Positions 18,201-25,772 of a stretch of DNA of 64,000 bases are shown in pieces. Below the pieces are notes generated by a model. It was not told the DNA's origin. It saw only the letters and a list, made by a program, of their open reading frames with translations, and did no database searches. Each line of letters starts with the position of its first letter. Position 1 is the first letter of the stretch. Both the position numbers and the translations under genes were made by a program. Source of the DNA: Actinoplanes flavus (GTDB lineage Bacteria; Actinomycetota; Actinomycetes; Mycobacteriales; Micromonosporaceae). Where the stretch lies: NCBI RefSeq assembly GCF_017592555.1, contig NZ_JAGFNS010000020.1, positions 44,968 through 108,967 on the forward strand. The letters are read 5' to 3'.

Positions 18201-19120
18201 GTGTTCCACAGCTCGCGTCCCCCGACGGCCAGCCGCTCGGCCAGCTCCGGCGGGCACGCCTCACCACCGAAGATCAGCAGCCGGACGTCCTCGAGCGCCT
18301 CGGCGGGCCACAGCGCGGCGAGCGTCGGCACCGTGGACACCACCGTGATGCGCTGCCCGGCCAGCCACGGGCCCAGGTCGACGCCACTGCGCACCAGCGA
18401 CCGCGCGGCCGGCACCAGGCAGGCGCCGTGCCGCCAGGCGAGCCACATCTCCTCACAGGACGCGTCGAAGGCCACCGACAGGCCGGCCAGGACGCGGTCG
18501 CCCGGCCCGAGCGGCGCGGCGCCGTCGCCGGTGAGGAACAGGTGCGCCTCGGCGTCCACGAACGCGGCCGCGGCGCCGTGCGGGACCGCCACCCCCTTCG
18601 GGGTGCCGGTGGATCCCGAGGTGAAGATGATCCAGGCGTCGTCGGCCGGGCCCCGCCGACCCGGCCGCCCGTGCGGGGTGCCCCGCGGCGACACGTCCAG
18701 GCCGTCGCCCAGCACGGCGCAGACGCCCGCCTCGGCGAAGACCAGCTCGGCGCGCTCGTCCGGGTCGTCGGCGTCCACCGGCACGTACGCCGCGCCGGCC
18801 GCCAGCACACCGAGGATGGCCAGGTACAGTTCCGCCGTACCGGAGGAGATGCGGACGCCGACCCGGTCGCCGACGCCGATCCCGTGTCCGCTCAGCGTGG
18901 CGCGCAGCGCCTCCACCTCGGCGGCCAGCCGCCGGTAGGTCAGCGTGCCGGCGCCGGTGTCGATCGCGGGGGCGTCGGGGTGTGCCGTGACCGTCGCGTC
19001 GAGGATGTCGACCAGCGTGCGCCGGACCGGAGCGGACCGCGAGCGGAACACCGCCGGGGCCTCCGGCTCCAGGGTGAACTCGGGAAGCTCGATCAGTCGC
19101 GGGTCGCTCGTCACGGTCAC
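15251..19120 (-). CDS. Pls-family membrane NRPS (poly-amino-acid synthetase)
   Basis: 1289 residues from a GTG at 19120. Residues about 30-510 are an adenylation domain (A3 IIFTSGSTGTPKG, A5 NTYGPTEATV, A7 YRSGDIV, A10 Lys in TRTSGKVDRAAL). About 530-600 is a carrier domain with the attachment Ser in FFSSGGSSLNAAQ. The remaining half alternates predicted transmembrane helices with three hexapeptide-rich, beta-helix-like domains (for example GARVGKGARIGAGSTV). This A-T-TM layout with three tandem domains and this length match Pls, which makes epsilon-poly-L-lysine, and relatives making other cationic homopolymers. The active-site pocket includes FDASCEEMW; I cannot assign the amino acid. The M1 peptidase gene probably followed it directly before the TnpB insertion. 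Confidence 0.88.
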   Translation of the reverse strand: MTVTSDPRLIELPEFTLEPEAPAVFRSRSAPVRRTLVDILDATVTAHPDAPAIDTGAGTLTYRRLAAEVEALRATLSGHGIGVGDRVGVRISSGTAELYLAILGVLAAGAAYVPVDADDPDERAELVFAEAGVCAVLGDGLDVSPRGTPHGRPGRRGPADDAWIIFTSGSTGTPKGVAVPHGAAAAFVDAEAHLFLTGDGAAPLGPGDRVLAGLSVAFDASCEEMWLAWRHGACLVPAARSLVRSGVDLGPWLAGQRITVVSTVPTLAALWPAEALEDVRLLIFGGEACPPELAERLAVGGRELWNTYGPTEATVVACAARMTGEGPVRIGLPLAGWELAVVDESGEPVTMGQTGELVIGGVGLARYLDAAKDAEKFAPLPALDWDRAYRSGDIVRAEPDGLLFLGRGDEQVKLGGRRIELGEVDAALQALSGVAGAAAAVRRTAGGNQLLVGYLVPHDAAGFDLAAANRRIREQLPAALVPLLAVVDGLPTRTSGKVDRAALPWPLAVPGAAPDAGLTATEQWLAGGWEEILGVRPAEPGADFFSSGGSSLNAAQLVAWIRRDHPRVSVADVYQNPRLSEMAGVLDGLGAETTVHRAVRPTPRRTGFLQALLMVPMLAMVGLRWLTVAAALGRAVGLLPAVSWWWIAAAWALLFSPPGRIVMAAAAARLLLRGVGPGAYPRGGHVHLRLWAAERFAELTGATGVAGAGWMITYAKALGARLGADVDLHSAPPVTGLLKLGRGAAVEPEVDLSGYWVDGDVVRIGTVRVGAGARVGSRSTLMPGARVGKGARIGAGSTVTGAVPAGQRWAGSPAVPVAGKDTTGWPERRPEPSRLGGPFWVAAYSVTAQLLGLLPVLAALPALALAGWANTRGPALLAVPAAPVAYLVAYALLVLAAVRLLGIGLREGFHPVRGRVAWQVWTTERLMGMARVALFPIYSSLFTPVWLRLLGARVGRGAEISTVLAVPAMTTVDDHAFLADDTMVATYQLSHGWLRVAPARIGKQAFLGNSGMAAPGRSVPKRGLVGVLSSAPRRAKKGSSWLGAPPMPLRRVVEAADTGRTFDPPPRLRLARAAIELCRVVPVIGSGALAILVLAVLTLIWRTAGAAVAALAAGPVLSAAAIVAALTASAAKWLLVGRFRAGERALWTSFVWRNELADTFVEVLGAPWLFRFVTGTPLLNLWLRTLGARIGRGVWLETLWLPEFDLVRLGAGATVNRGCVVQTHLFHDRIMSMDEVTLGAGATLGPHGIVLPGASIGARTTVGPGSLVTRGDAVPADTRWLGNPIATWA

Positions 19121-19596
19121 CGTGCGCTCTTCCTCTCCGCCTCGGGGTCGACGTCGGCCGGGCGCCTGTCGCTGAACCGTCCGCGGCAGCCTTCGAAACT
19201 ACGAGACGGGGACGGGGAAAGACGCCGGAATGACGGATACGTGTCCACTGACACACGGCAACGACCCTGTTACGTACCGAAAACGCCCTATGTAGAGCTT
19301 TCGAGGTCAAGGTCCCAGCACCCCCAACCCCTTTCTACCGGTACGCGTGACCTCGCCCCGCCTTGTTCCGGCCGTCCCGCCCGTGCGGCGCGCGCTTTCC
19401 GGGTGGTCCGGCCTTTGCCGCGCCCGCCGGGCTGAGATCGGTGGCGGCGGGCCGATACCTTGTGACGCATTCGAGGTCGCCGATCCGGCCGGGGAAATCA
19501 CCCGATGTGCTGATCCCCCGGGTGGCCGTCGCGCGACCAGAATGATCGGCGCGGTGGAGGTGGGCCTCCGCCCCTTGGATGGTGGAGTAGGTCGAC
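19121..19596. other. Divergent promoter region, no gene seen
   Basis: 476 bases between the leftward Pls gene and the rightward kinase gene. It must hold both promoters. I see no conserved repeat, RNA or credible short gene; the frames in it are shadows. Confidence 0.5.
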
Positions 19597-21249
19597 ATGA
19601 GCAGCTGGCAGTTGTCCGGCTACACGACCGTTCGTCAGCTCGGCGCCGGCGCGTCGGGCAGCGTCGTGCTCGCCACCCACGACGAGACCGGCACCCCGGT
19701 CGCCATCAAATATCTGGTGCACGTGCTCGGCGACGACGCCGCCTTCCGGGCCGCGTTCCGCCGGGAGGCGCAGCTGCTCGGCGAGATCGACGACCCGCAC
19801 GTCTCGCGCCTCTACGAGTACGTGGAGACCGCCGACGGCGCGGCGATCGTGATGGAGCTGGTCGACGGGGTGTCGCTGCGGCAGATGCTGCGGGAGAACG
19901 GCCCGACGACCCCCGAGGCGGCGCTGGTGGTGCTGAAGGGTTCGCTGGCCGGGCTGGCCGCGGCACACGCCCACGGTGTCGTGCACCGGGACTACAAGCC
20001 GGAGAACGTGCTGGTCACCGGTGATGGGCTGAGCAAACTCGCCGACTTCGGCATCGCCACGACGGCCGGTCAGGGCACCGGCACCGTCGTCACCGGCACG
20101 CCCCGCTACATGGCCCCCGAGCAGTGGACCGGCGCACCGGCGACACCCGCCTGCGACATCTACGCCGCCACCGCCACCTTCTTCGAATGCCTCACCGGCC
20201 GGCCGCCCTACGACGGCGCGAACCTGTTCGCCCTGCACGACCAGCACGCCAACGCGCCCATCCCGACCGATCCGGCCCCGGCGCCGGTGCACGACCTGCT
20301 CCGGCGGGGCATGGCCAAGCAGCCCGCCGACCGGCCCCCGCACGCCGTCGCCTTCCTCGACATCCTGGAGCGGGTGGCCGGTGCGGCGTACGGGCCGGAC
20401 TGGGAGGACCGCGGGCTGCGCGAACTGGCCCGCCGGGCCGCCCTGCTCGCCCTGCTGTGGCCGTTCCCGGACCGCGCCGAGAACGCCACCAGCCTCGCCT
20501 CCACGACGGTCGGCGCCGGCACCGCCACCGGCCGCCGCGCCCGCAAGGTGACCGCGGCCGCCGCGGCCGCCGTCGTCGCGACGCTGCTGATCGCCGGGGT
20601 GGGGTACCGTTTCGCCGCCGCCGACGAGGCGTCCCCGGTGATCGCGGCGGGTGAGGCCGCCGATCCCACGACGGTCGCCCCGGCGACGGCCGGCCCGATC
20701 CCCCCGGCGGCGTCGGCGACACCCACGGCCGCACCGGCCACGGACAGCCCGGAGACACCGGACGCCACCACCGGCCCGACATCGACGACGGCCCCGGCCA
20801 CCCGGTCACCGTCCACGCCGGCCCCCACCACGACCACGACCCCCACCACGGCCGCGCCGAGCCCGTCGGTCAGCACCTCCCCCACTCCGCCGCCGGACAC
20901 CACCGCGCCCGCGGTCGGCGCGGTCCGGGCCAGCCCGACCAGGCTGGAGTCGGAGAAGTGCACCTACGGCAACCGCTCGAGCACCGTCACGGCCACCGTC
21001 ACCGATGACGAGAGCGGGCCGGCCGAGCTGAAGGTGACGTTCCGCTACACCCTGAACGGCGCCACCTCGACCGTCGCGATGAGCTCGGCCGGCCGCAACG
21101 TCTTCCGGGGGACGCTCACCTCGCTGCCGATGCCCAAGGTGGCCACCCGGATCCCGATCTCGGTCGTCGCCGTCGACGCCGCCGGCAACTCGGGGCGGTC
21201 GGCGTCCCCGGTGTACGTGACTCTCGACAACATCTGCACCCCCGGTTAG
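19597..21249 (+). CDS. Transmembrane Ser/Thr protein kinase
   Basis: 550 residues. Residues about 8-265 are a complete Hanks-type kinase: glycine loop QLGAGASGSVV, Lys in VAIKYL, catalytic loop VHRDYKPENV, DFG, activation segment ending GTPRYMAPEQW. A transmembrane helix follows (about 312-335), then a long Pro/Thr-rich stalk (about 350-430) and an immunoglobulin-like outer domain with a Cys near each end (EKCTYG ... DNICTPG). There are no PASTA repeats, so it is not a PknB-type wall sensor. It probably senses an external signal and phosphorylates cytoplasmic proteins; the next gene product, with repeated DERTA motifs, is a candidate substrate. Confidence 0.9.
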   Translation: MSSWQLSGYTTVRQLGAGASGSVVLATHDETGTPVAIKYLVHVLGDDAAFRAAFRREAQLLGEIDDPHVSRLYEYVETADGAAIVMELVDGVSLRQMLRENGPTTPEAALVVLKGSLAGLAAAHAHGVVHRDYKPENVLVTGDGLSKLADFGIATTAGQGTGTVVTGTPRYMAPEQWTGAPATPACDIYAATATFFECLTGRPPYDGANLFALHDQHANAPIPTDPAPAPVHDLLRRGMAKQPADRPPHAVAFLDILERVAGAAYGPDWEDRGLRELARRAALLALLWPFPDRAENATSLASTTVGAGTATGRRARKVTAAAAAAVVATLLIAGVGYRFAAADEASPVIAAGEAADPTTVAPATAGPIPPAASATPTAAPATDSPETPDATTGPTSTTAPATRSPSTPAPTTTTTPTTAAPSPSVSTSPTPPPDTTAPAVGAVRASPTRLESEKCTYGNRSSTVTATVTDDESGPAELKVTFRYTLNGATSTVAMSSAGRNVFRGTLTSLPMPKVATRIPISVVAVDAAGNSGRSASPVYVTLDNICTPG

Positions 21250-21259
21250 GAGCAGGGCC

Positions 21260-22069
21260 GTGCCGGAGGAACCCTTCGACGACCGGGCGATGCCGGAGCC
21301 CGCCGATCCGTGGCGGACCCTCGGCCGCCCCGGTTCGCCCGACGAGCGCACCGCCTACATCGGGTCCTCCGGCGAGCGCACCGCCCCGGTCGGCTCTCCC
21401 GACGAGCGCACGGCCCATGTCGGTTCGCCGGACGAGCGCACGGCCTACTTCGGTGCCGCCGACGAGCGCACCGCTCGGCTCGGCGACCCGAACGCGACCG
21501 TGCACCTGTCCGGGCCGCCCCTCGTACCGACCGTCCACGCCGGTGGCGAGTCCGAGCCGACCATCCGCACCCACAGCGAGATGCGCTTCGGTCCCGGCGT
21601 ACCGGTGACCCCGGTGGCCACCCCCGCCTGGCCGGCCACCGCCCCGCCGGCCCGCGCGCGCCCACTGCTGCGCCGGCTGGTGTCGCTGGTCTCCGGCCTG
21701 CTGACCCTCGCGCTGGTCGTGGTGGTCGGCCTCTACCTGTGGCAGCGGCTGCGCCCCCTCGAGGTGGAGAGCGCCACGGTGGCCGTGCCCCGGCCCGCCG
21801 GGAACCGCTGCGACGTCGCCGTCGACGTGGTCGCCACGGTGCGTACCAACGGACGCGGCGGCACGATCCGCTACCAGTGGTTCCGCTCGGACGCGCCGCC
21901 GGGGCCGGTGCTCACCGAACGGGTGGGCCGCGGACAGCACACCGCCACCCTCACGCTCACCTGGACGTTCACCGGCGTCGGCACGGCCACCGAGACCGCC
22001 ACCGTCAACATCATCGAGCCGTCGCCGGCCCAGGCCACGGTGCCGGTCGCCTACCGCTGCCGCCGCTGA
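21260..22069 (+). CDS. Membrane protein with tandem DERTA decapeptide repeats
   Basis: 269 residues from a GTG start only 10 bases after the kinase stop, so co-transcribed. The cytoplasmic N-terminus carries about five 10-residue repeats of form G-S-P-D-E-R-T-A-x-x (residues about 25-75). A transmembrane helix (about 140-160, SLVSGLLTLALVVVVGLYL) leads to an outer beta-rich domain with a Cys near each end. I recognise no family. Every repeat has a Thr in the same acidic/basic context, so repeated phosphorylation by the neighbouring kinase is an attractive inference. The outer domain resembles the kinase's outer domain in size and style. Confidence 0.72.
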   Translation: MPEEPFDDRAMPEPADPWRTLGRPGSPDERTAYIGSSGERTAPVGSPDERTAHVGSPDERTAYFGAADERTARLGDPNATVHLSGPPLVPTVHAGGESEPTIRTHSEMRFGPGVPVTPVATPAWPATAPPARARPLLRRLVSLVSGLLTLALVVVVGLYLWQRLRPLEVESATVAVPRPAGNRCDVAVDVVATVRTNGRGGTIRYQWFRSDAPPGPVLTERVGRGQHTATLTLTWTFTGVGTATETATVNIIEPSPAQATVPVAYRCRR

Positions 22070-22087
22070 GGTCTGCTCCTCCCGGTG

Positions 22088-22570
22088 TCAGCCGACCTCG
22101 GCCGGCGTCGCCTGGACGGTCACGATCGCCGGTGCCGGGTCCTGTTCGTCCTGCGGAAGCGGCATCTGCCAGTCGGTCAGTTGCCGGCGGGTCAGCCCGA
22201 GGGTGTTGTGGCCCACCCACTGCTCGACGATCCGGCCGTCACGCAGCCGGAAGGTGTGGATCTCGCTCTCCACGCCCTCCGCGCCGGTGGGCGGGAAGGT
22301 CATGAACGGGCCGGTGTTGTGCCACCGGATGCTCATCCGGAGGGTGACCCGGGTGCCGTCGGCGTTGCTGAACTCGTCGTGCAGCGAGGCCGTCAGCCCC
22401 GGATGTGCCCGGTGGAACGCCGCGAGGAAGCCCGTGATGAAGGCGGGGCCGGTGTCACCGCGACGGAACGGCGTGTAGAAGACGACGTCGTCGGCGTACA
22501 TCTCGGTCAGGGTGTCGTAGTCCGCGGAGGCCACGGCGGTGAGGTAGCGGACGCCGAAACTGTCGGTCAT
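22088..22570 (-). CDS. SnoaL-like / NTF2-fold protein
   Basis: 160 residues from the ATG at 22570, which has GAGAGG upstream. Sequence features fit the SnoaL-like NTF2 fold: an N-terminal helix pair followed by DVVFYTPFRRGDTG and VESEIHTFRLRDGRIVEQWVGHN. Such proteins include small cyclases, isomerases and ligand-binding proteins. It is divergent from an ECF41 sigma factor gene, an arrangement in which the sigma factor often controls its neighbour. Substrate unknown. Confidence 0.75.
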   Translation of the reverse strand: MTDSFGVRYLTAVASADYDTLTEMYADDVVFYTPFRRGDTGPAFITGFLAAFHRAHPGLTASLHDEFSNADGTRVTLRMSIRWHNTGPFMTFPPTGAEGVESEIHTFRLRDGRIVEQWVGHNTLGLTRRQLTDWQMPLPQDEQDPAPAIVTVQATPAEVG

Positions 22571-22740
22571 GGTGGATGCCTCTCGGATCGGGGTGGAACG
22601 GACCAGCGGACCTGCTGGACAGCGGTCGCCGGTTCCGCACCGGTGCGTTCGGCCCATACGACGCGGGGCGCCCGTCCTCTGTGACATGCCGTGCGAAGTA
22701 GGGTGAGAACGAGATCGGAAGCCGCGGCGGGAGGCCTCGC

Positions 22741-23649
22741 GTGTCCGGACAGACCGTGTTCCCCGACGATTTCCAGCGCCATCGCGGGCTGCTCTTCCAG
22801 CTGGCGTACCGGATGACCGGCAGCACCGCCGACGCCGAGGACGTGGTCCAGGAGACGTGGCTGCGCTGGCACCGGGTGGAGCCCGGGACGGTTCGTGACC
22901 CGAGGGCCTTCCTGGTGCGCACGGCCACCCGGCTGGCGATCGACCACCTCCGCCGAGAGCGGGTGCGCCGCGCGGCGTACATCGGACCGTGGCTGCCCGA
23001 GCCGCTGCCGAGCGCGCCGGGCGCCGACGAGCCGGTGGCGCGGGCCGAGTCCGTCTCGATGGCCGTGCTGGTGCTGCTGGAGTCGCTGTCGCCGCTGGAG
23101 CGTGCGGTCTTCGTGCTGCACGACGTCTTCGACTTCGGTTACCCGGAGGTGGCCGAGGCCGTCGGCCGTGCCGAGCCCGCGGTGCGCCAGCTCGCCGCCC
23201 GCGCCCGGGCGCACGTCCGGGAACGCCGCCCGCGGTACCACGCCGATCCCGCGCTCCGGCGGACCGTCACGGACCGGTTCCTGAAGGCCTGCCTGGGCGG
23301 CGATCTGAGCGAGCTGATGGACGTGCTCGCTCCCGACGTCGCGCTGTGGGCCGACGCGAACGGCTCCAACGAGATGCCGCGGGAGGTTCTGTACGGCTGG
23401 GACGCGGTGGTCGCGTTCTTCCGCGACTCGATCGAACTGTTCCCGCCGGACCTCGCGGCGCACCCCGCCGACCTCAACGGAGGGCCCGCCGGTCTGCTCA
23501 CCACCGCCGACGGGGTCGCCGCGGCGGTGCTGCTCGACCTCGACGAGCAGGGCCGGGTGGCCGTGGTCCGGCTGGTCCGCAACCCGGCGAAGCTCACCCG
23601 GCTCGGTCCGGCACGGTATCGGCACCCAGTTCCCGGGCGATGTTCATGA
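22741..23649 (+). CDS. ECF41-type RNA polymerase sigma factor (SigJ-like)
   Basis: 302 residues from a GTG. Sigma region 2 (about 10-80: QLAYRMTGSTADAEDVVQETWLRWH) and region 4 (about 110-165, YPEVAEAVGRAEPAVRQLAARAR) are clear. The C-terminal third is a SnoaL-like domain typical of ECF41, with the NPxKL motif (NPAKL) near the end. In ECF41 this domain modulates activity in place of a separate anti-sigma factor. Its last 56 bases overlap the convergent rmlA-like gene. The likely target is the divergent SnoaL-like gene. Confidence 0.9.
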   Translation: MSGQTVFPDDFQRHRGLLFQLAYRMTGSTADAEDVVQETWLRWHRVEPGTVRDPRAFLVRTATRLAIDHLRRERVRRAAYIGPWLPEPLPSAPGADEPVARAESVSMAVLVLLESLSPLERAVFVLHDVFDFGYPEVAEAVGRAEPAVRQLAARARAHVRERRPRYHADPALRRTVTDRFLKACLGGDLSELMDVLAPDVALWADANGSNEMPREVLYGWDAVVAFFRDSIELFPPDLAAHPADLNGGPAGLLTTADGVAAAVLLDLDEQGRVAVVRLVRNPAKLTRLGPARYRHPVPGRCS

Positions 23650-24493
23650 CGTAGCGACCGTACGCCGAGCCGGCCATGCTCCGGCCGAGGCGGTGACACT
23701 GCTCGGCGTCGATGTAACCCATCCGCAGGGCGATCTCCTCGAGGCAGGCGATCTGCACGCCCTGGCGTTCCTCCAGGGTGCGTACGTACTGGCCGGCCTG
23801 GAGCAATGCCTCCGGGGTCCCGGTGTCCAGCCACGCGTACCCCCGGCTGAGTTCGACCACCCGGGCCCGGTTGCAGGCGATGTAGGCGTTGTTGACATCG
23901 GTTATCTCGAGTTCGCCGCGCGCCGACGGGCGGATGTACTTAGCGATGTCGACCACGTCGTTGTCGTACAGATAGAGACCGGTGACCGCACGGTGGGACG
24001 GCGGGTTCTCCGGCTTCTCCTGGATCTCCAGGATGTTCCCGTCGGCGTCGGTGACGGCGACACCGTATCGGTGCGGGTCGGTGACCTGATAGCTGAACAG
24101 GGTGCAGCCTTTCACCTGCGTCACCTCACGTTGCAGAAGCCGGCCGAACCCGCTGCCGTGGAAGATGTTGTCGCCGAGCACCAGCGCGCAATCATCGGAG
24201 GCGATGTGTTCGGCGCCGATGAGGATGGCGTCGGCGATACCGCGCGGCTCGGGCTGGACGGCGTAGGTGAGGGCCACGCCCCAGGGGGAGCCGTCGCCCA
24301 GAATCTCGCGGAACAACGGCAGGTCTCCCGGGCGGAGAACGATGAGGATCTCGCGGATCCCGGCTGCCATCAGAACGGCGAGCGGATAGTAGATCATCGG
24401 TTTGTTGCCGACCGGGAGCAGCTGCTTGGAAAACGCGATGGTGAGCGGATGCAGCCGTTTACCGTTCCCGCCGGCGAGGACGATACCCTTCAC
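23594..24493 (-). CDS. rmlA: Glucose-1-phosphate thymidylyltransferase
   Basis: 299 residues. It makes dTDP-glucose from glucose-1-phosphate and dTTP, the first step of deoxysugar formation. The nucleotide loop reads GGNGKRLHPLT, with Lys where most RmlA proteins have Thr. Other family signatures are intact: KQLLPVGNKPMIYYPL, ALVLGDNIFHG, QEKPENPPS and WLDTGTPEALLQA. It lies 60 bases downstream of the tryptophan dioxygenase gene on the same strand, so both probably share one transcript, and it marks the left edge of the cluster. A second, housekeeping copy elsewhere in the genome is likely. Confidence 0.93.
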   Translation of the reverse strand: MKGIVLAGGNGKRLHPLTIAFSKQLLPVGNKPMIYYPLAVLMAAGIREILIVLRPGDLPLFREILGDGSPWGVALTYAVQPEPRGIADAILIGAEHIASDDCALVLGDNIFHGSGFGRLLQREVTQVKGCTLFSYQVTDPHRYGVAVTDADGNILEIQEKPENPPSHRAVTGLYLYDNDVVDIAKYIRPSARGELEITDVNNAYIACNRARVVELSRGYAWLDTGTPEALLQAGQYVRTLEERQGVQIACLEEIALRMGYIDAEQCHRLGRSMAGSAYGRYVMNIARELGADTVPDRAG

Positions 24494-24553
24494 GGCGATA
24501 CTCCCATGTCTGTCAGTGTGAGGTGATGTCGGCGGTGGACGGACCCGGCCATG

Positions 24554-25354
24554 TCAGAGTTCGGCGCGCAGTTCCCAGAGCTCCGGGAAGAAATGTCTCT
24601 CGCAGGTGGCGCGCAGATAGGACACGCCGGACGAGCCGCCGGTGCCCGCGCTGTTCCCGATGACCCGTTCCACCATCAGGACGTGCCGGGCCCGCCACAT
24701 CGTGATGCCCTCGTCGTGGTCGAGCATCGCTTCGGCCAGGACGGTGACCTCGTCGACGGGGACCTTCGACCGATAGAGCTTCACCAGATCGGGGTTGCCG
24801 CGCCGGGCCCGGAGCCGCTGGAACTCGTCCCACAGCGACGGTTCGGCCAGACGCCGTTCCAGGCGCCGCCGTTCGGCGCCGGACATCCGCAGCGTGGCGA
24901 GCAGGTTCTTCCTCTTGAGCCCGGAGAGGCATTCGATCTCGCGGAACTGCACCGATTGCAGACCGCTGGCGCCGCCGAGGGTGCGGCGCATCAGCGCGTA
25001 GCTGCCGGGGCTGATCGTCTCCAGCGTCGCCACCTGCTCGACCATGACGTCTTCCACCGAGCGGACGCGGCGCAGGCAGTGGACGGCCACGGCGATGTCG
25101 TCGGCCGCGACGGCCGCCACCGTGGCGTCCAGCTCGTAGAGAATTATCTTGAACAGCAGCTCGAATGCCTGGTGCACGGTGAAGAAGAAATGCGCGTCGT
25201 GCACGTCGGGCGATTCCCGGGGCAGGGACAACAGGGAATCCAGGCGCAGGAAATCGCCGTACGTCGGTTCGGGTACAGCCACGGGCCAGTCCAATCGCGG
25301 TCTCGCCGGCTCTGACGTTCCGGCACCCTCGTTGCGGTGTGAACCCTGCCGCAT
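24554..25354 (-). CDS. Tryptophan 2,3-dioxygenase family heme protein
   Basis: 266 residues if started at 25354; GTG codons at 25282 and 25426 are alternatives and no start has a strong ribosome site. The family core is complete: YGDFLRLDSLLSL, distal His in SPDVHDAHFF, substrate Arg in GLQSVQFREIE, heme-ligand His in MWRARHVLMVERVIG and the GTGGSSGVSYLR loop. The family opens the indole ring of L-tryptophan to N-formylkynurenine; related enzymes (MarE, SfmD, LmbB2) hydroxylate aromatic substrates instead. The preserved catalytic residues favour true dioxygenase chemistry. No formamidase or kynureninase is present. It is divergent from the main terpenoid operon, with cluster motifs between them. 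Confidence 0.88.
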   Translation of the reverse strand: MRQGSHRNEGAGTSEPARPRLDWPVAVPEPTYGDFLRLDSLLSLPRESPDVHDAHFFFTVHQAFELLFKIILYELDATVAAVAADDIAVAVHCLRRVRSVEDVMVEQVATLETISPGSYALMRRTLGGASGLQSVQFREIECLSGLKRKNLLATLRMSGAERRRLERRLAEPSLWDEFQRLRARRGNPDLVKLYRSKVPVDEVTVLAEAMLDHDEGITMWRARHVLMVERVIGNSAGTGGSSGVSYLRATCERHFFPELWELRAEL

Positions 25355-25370
25355 TCCCGGGGCCGCCCCA

Positions 25371-25389
25371 ACCCCCACTTGATCGGGGT
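25371..25389. promoter_or_regulatory. Cluster motif copy 1
   Basis: ACCCCCACTTGATCGGGGT on the plus strand; its reverse complement ACCCCGATCAAGTGGGGGT aligns with copy 2 at 15 of 19 positions. It sits just upstream of the leftward dioxygenase-rmlA unit. Confidence 0.62.
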
Positions 25390-25529
25390 ATTCCGGTCGA
25401 TCCCCGCCTGATACCGTCGCCCGCACCCGGCTATTCGGTCACGCGATCACATAATGGCTTGCCGCCGCCCTTTCCGTTCGGGCAACAAATGAGCACACGG
25501 AACGATAGCAGGCAGGAAAAAGGGTCGGT

Positions 25530-25548
25530 ACCCCATTCAAATCGGGGT
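25530..25548. promoter_or_regulatory. Cluster motif copy 2
   Basis: ACCCCATTCAAATCGGGGT, the copy closest to the consensus ACCCC-RW-TCAA-RTS-GGGGT. It lies about 120 bases before the leader ORF of the main rightward terpenoid operon. Confidence 0.65.
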
Positions 25549-25670
25549 TCTGCGCACCGGCACGGTGCGGCAGCGTGGCCACCGCGACACCGGCGCGCGA
25601 TGCGTTTCCGAGCGCCGAGGACGACCCCGTCGTACACGTTCCGCCCACCGTTGCCCACGGAGGAGAACCG

Positions 25671-25772
25671 ATGACGCCAGCCCGGACAGCCACCCCTCAC
25701 CGGCACCGCGCGGGCCGGCCCGCCGCGCCGGCCCGGCTGGGCTCGCTCCGCCCGGATCCGTGCGGCCGATGA
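25671..25772 (+). CDS. Small leader ORF coupled to the P450 gene
   Basis: A 33-codon frame rich in Pro, Arg and Ala with a strong GGAGGAG ribosome site at its ATG. Its TGA overlaps the P450 start as ATGA, whereas the P450 itself has no ribosome site. It may be a real small protein, a translational-coupling leader, or a remnant. I recognise no family. Confidence 0.5.
   Translation: MTPARTATPHRHRAGRPAAPARLGSLRPDPCGR

Larger units (their letters stand above)
25355..25670. other. Divergent regulatory region with two cluster motifs
   Basis: About 316 bases between the dioxygenase start and the leader ORF of the main operon. It holds copies 1 and 2 of the ACCCC-N9-GGGGT motif, one facing each gene. 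No credible gene. Confidence 0.65.

Noticed and set aside
16148..19435. Plus-strand frame of 1095 codons
   Set aside because: Antisense to the Pls gene; no recognisable motif and extreme Gly/Arg/Gln content.
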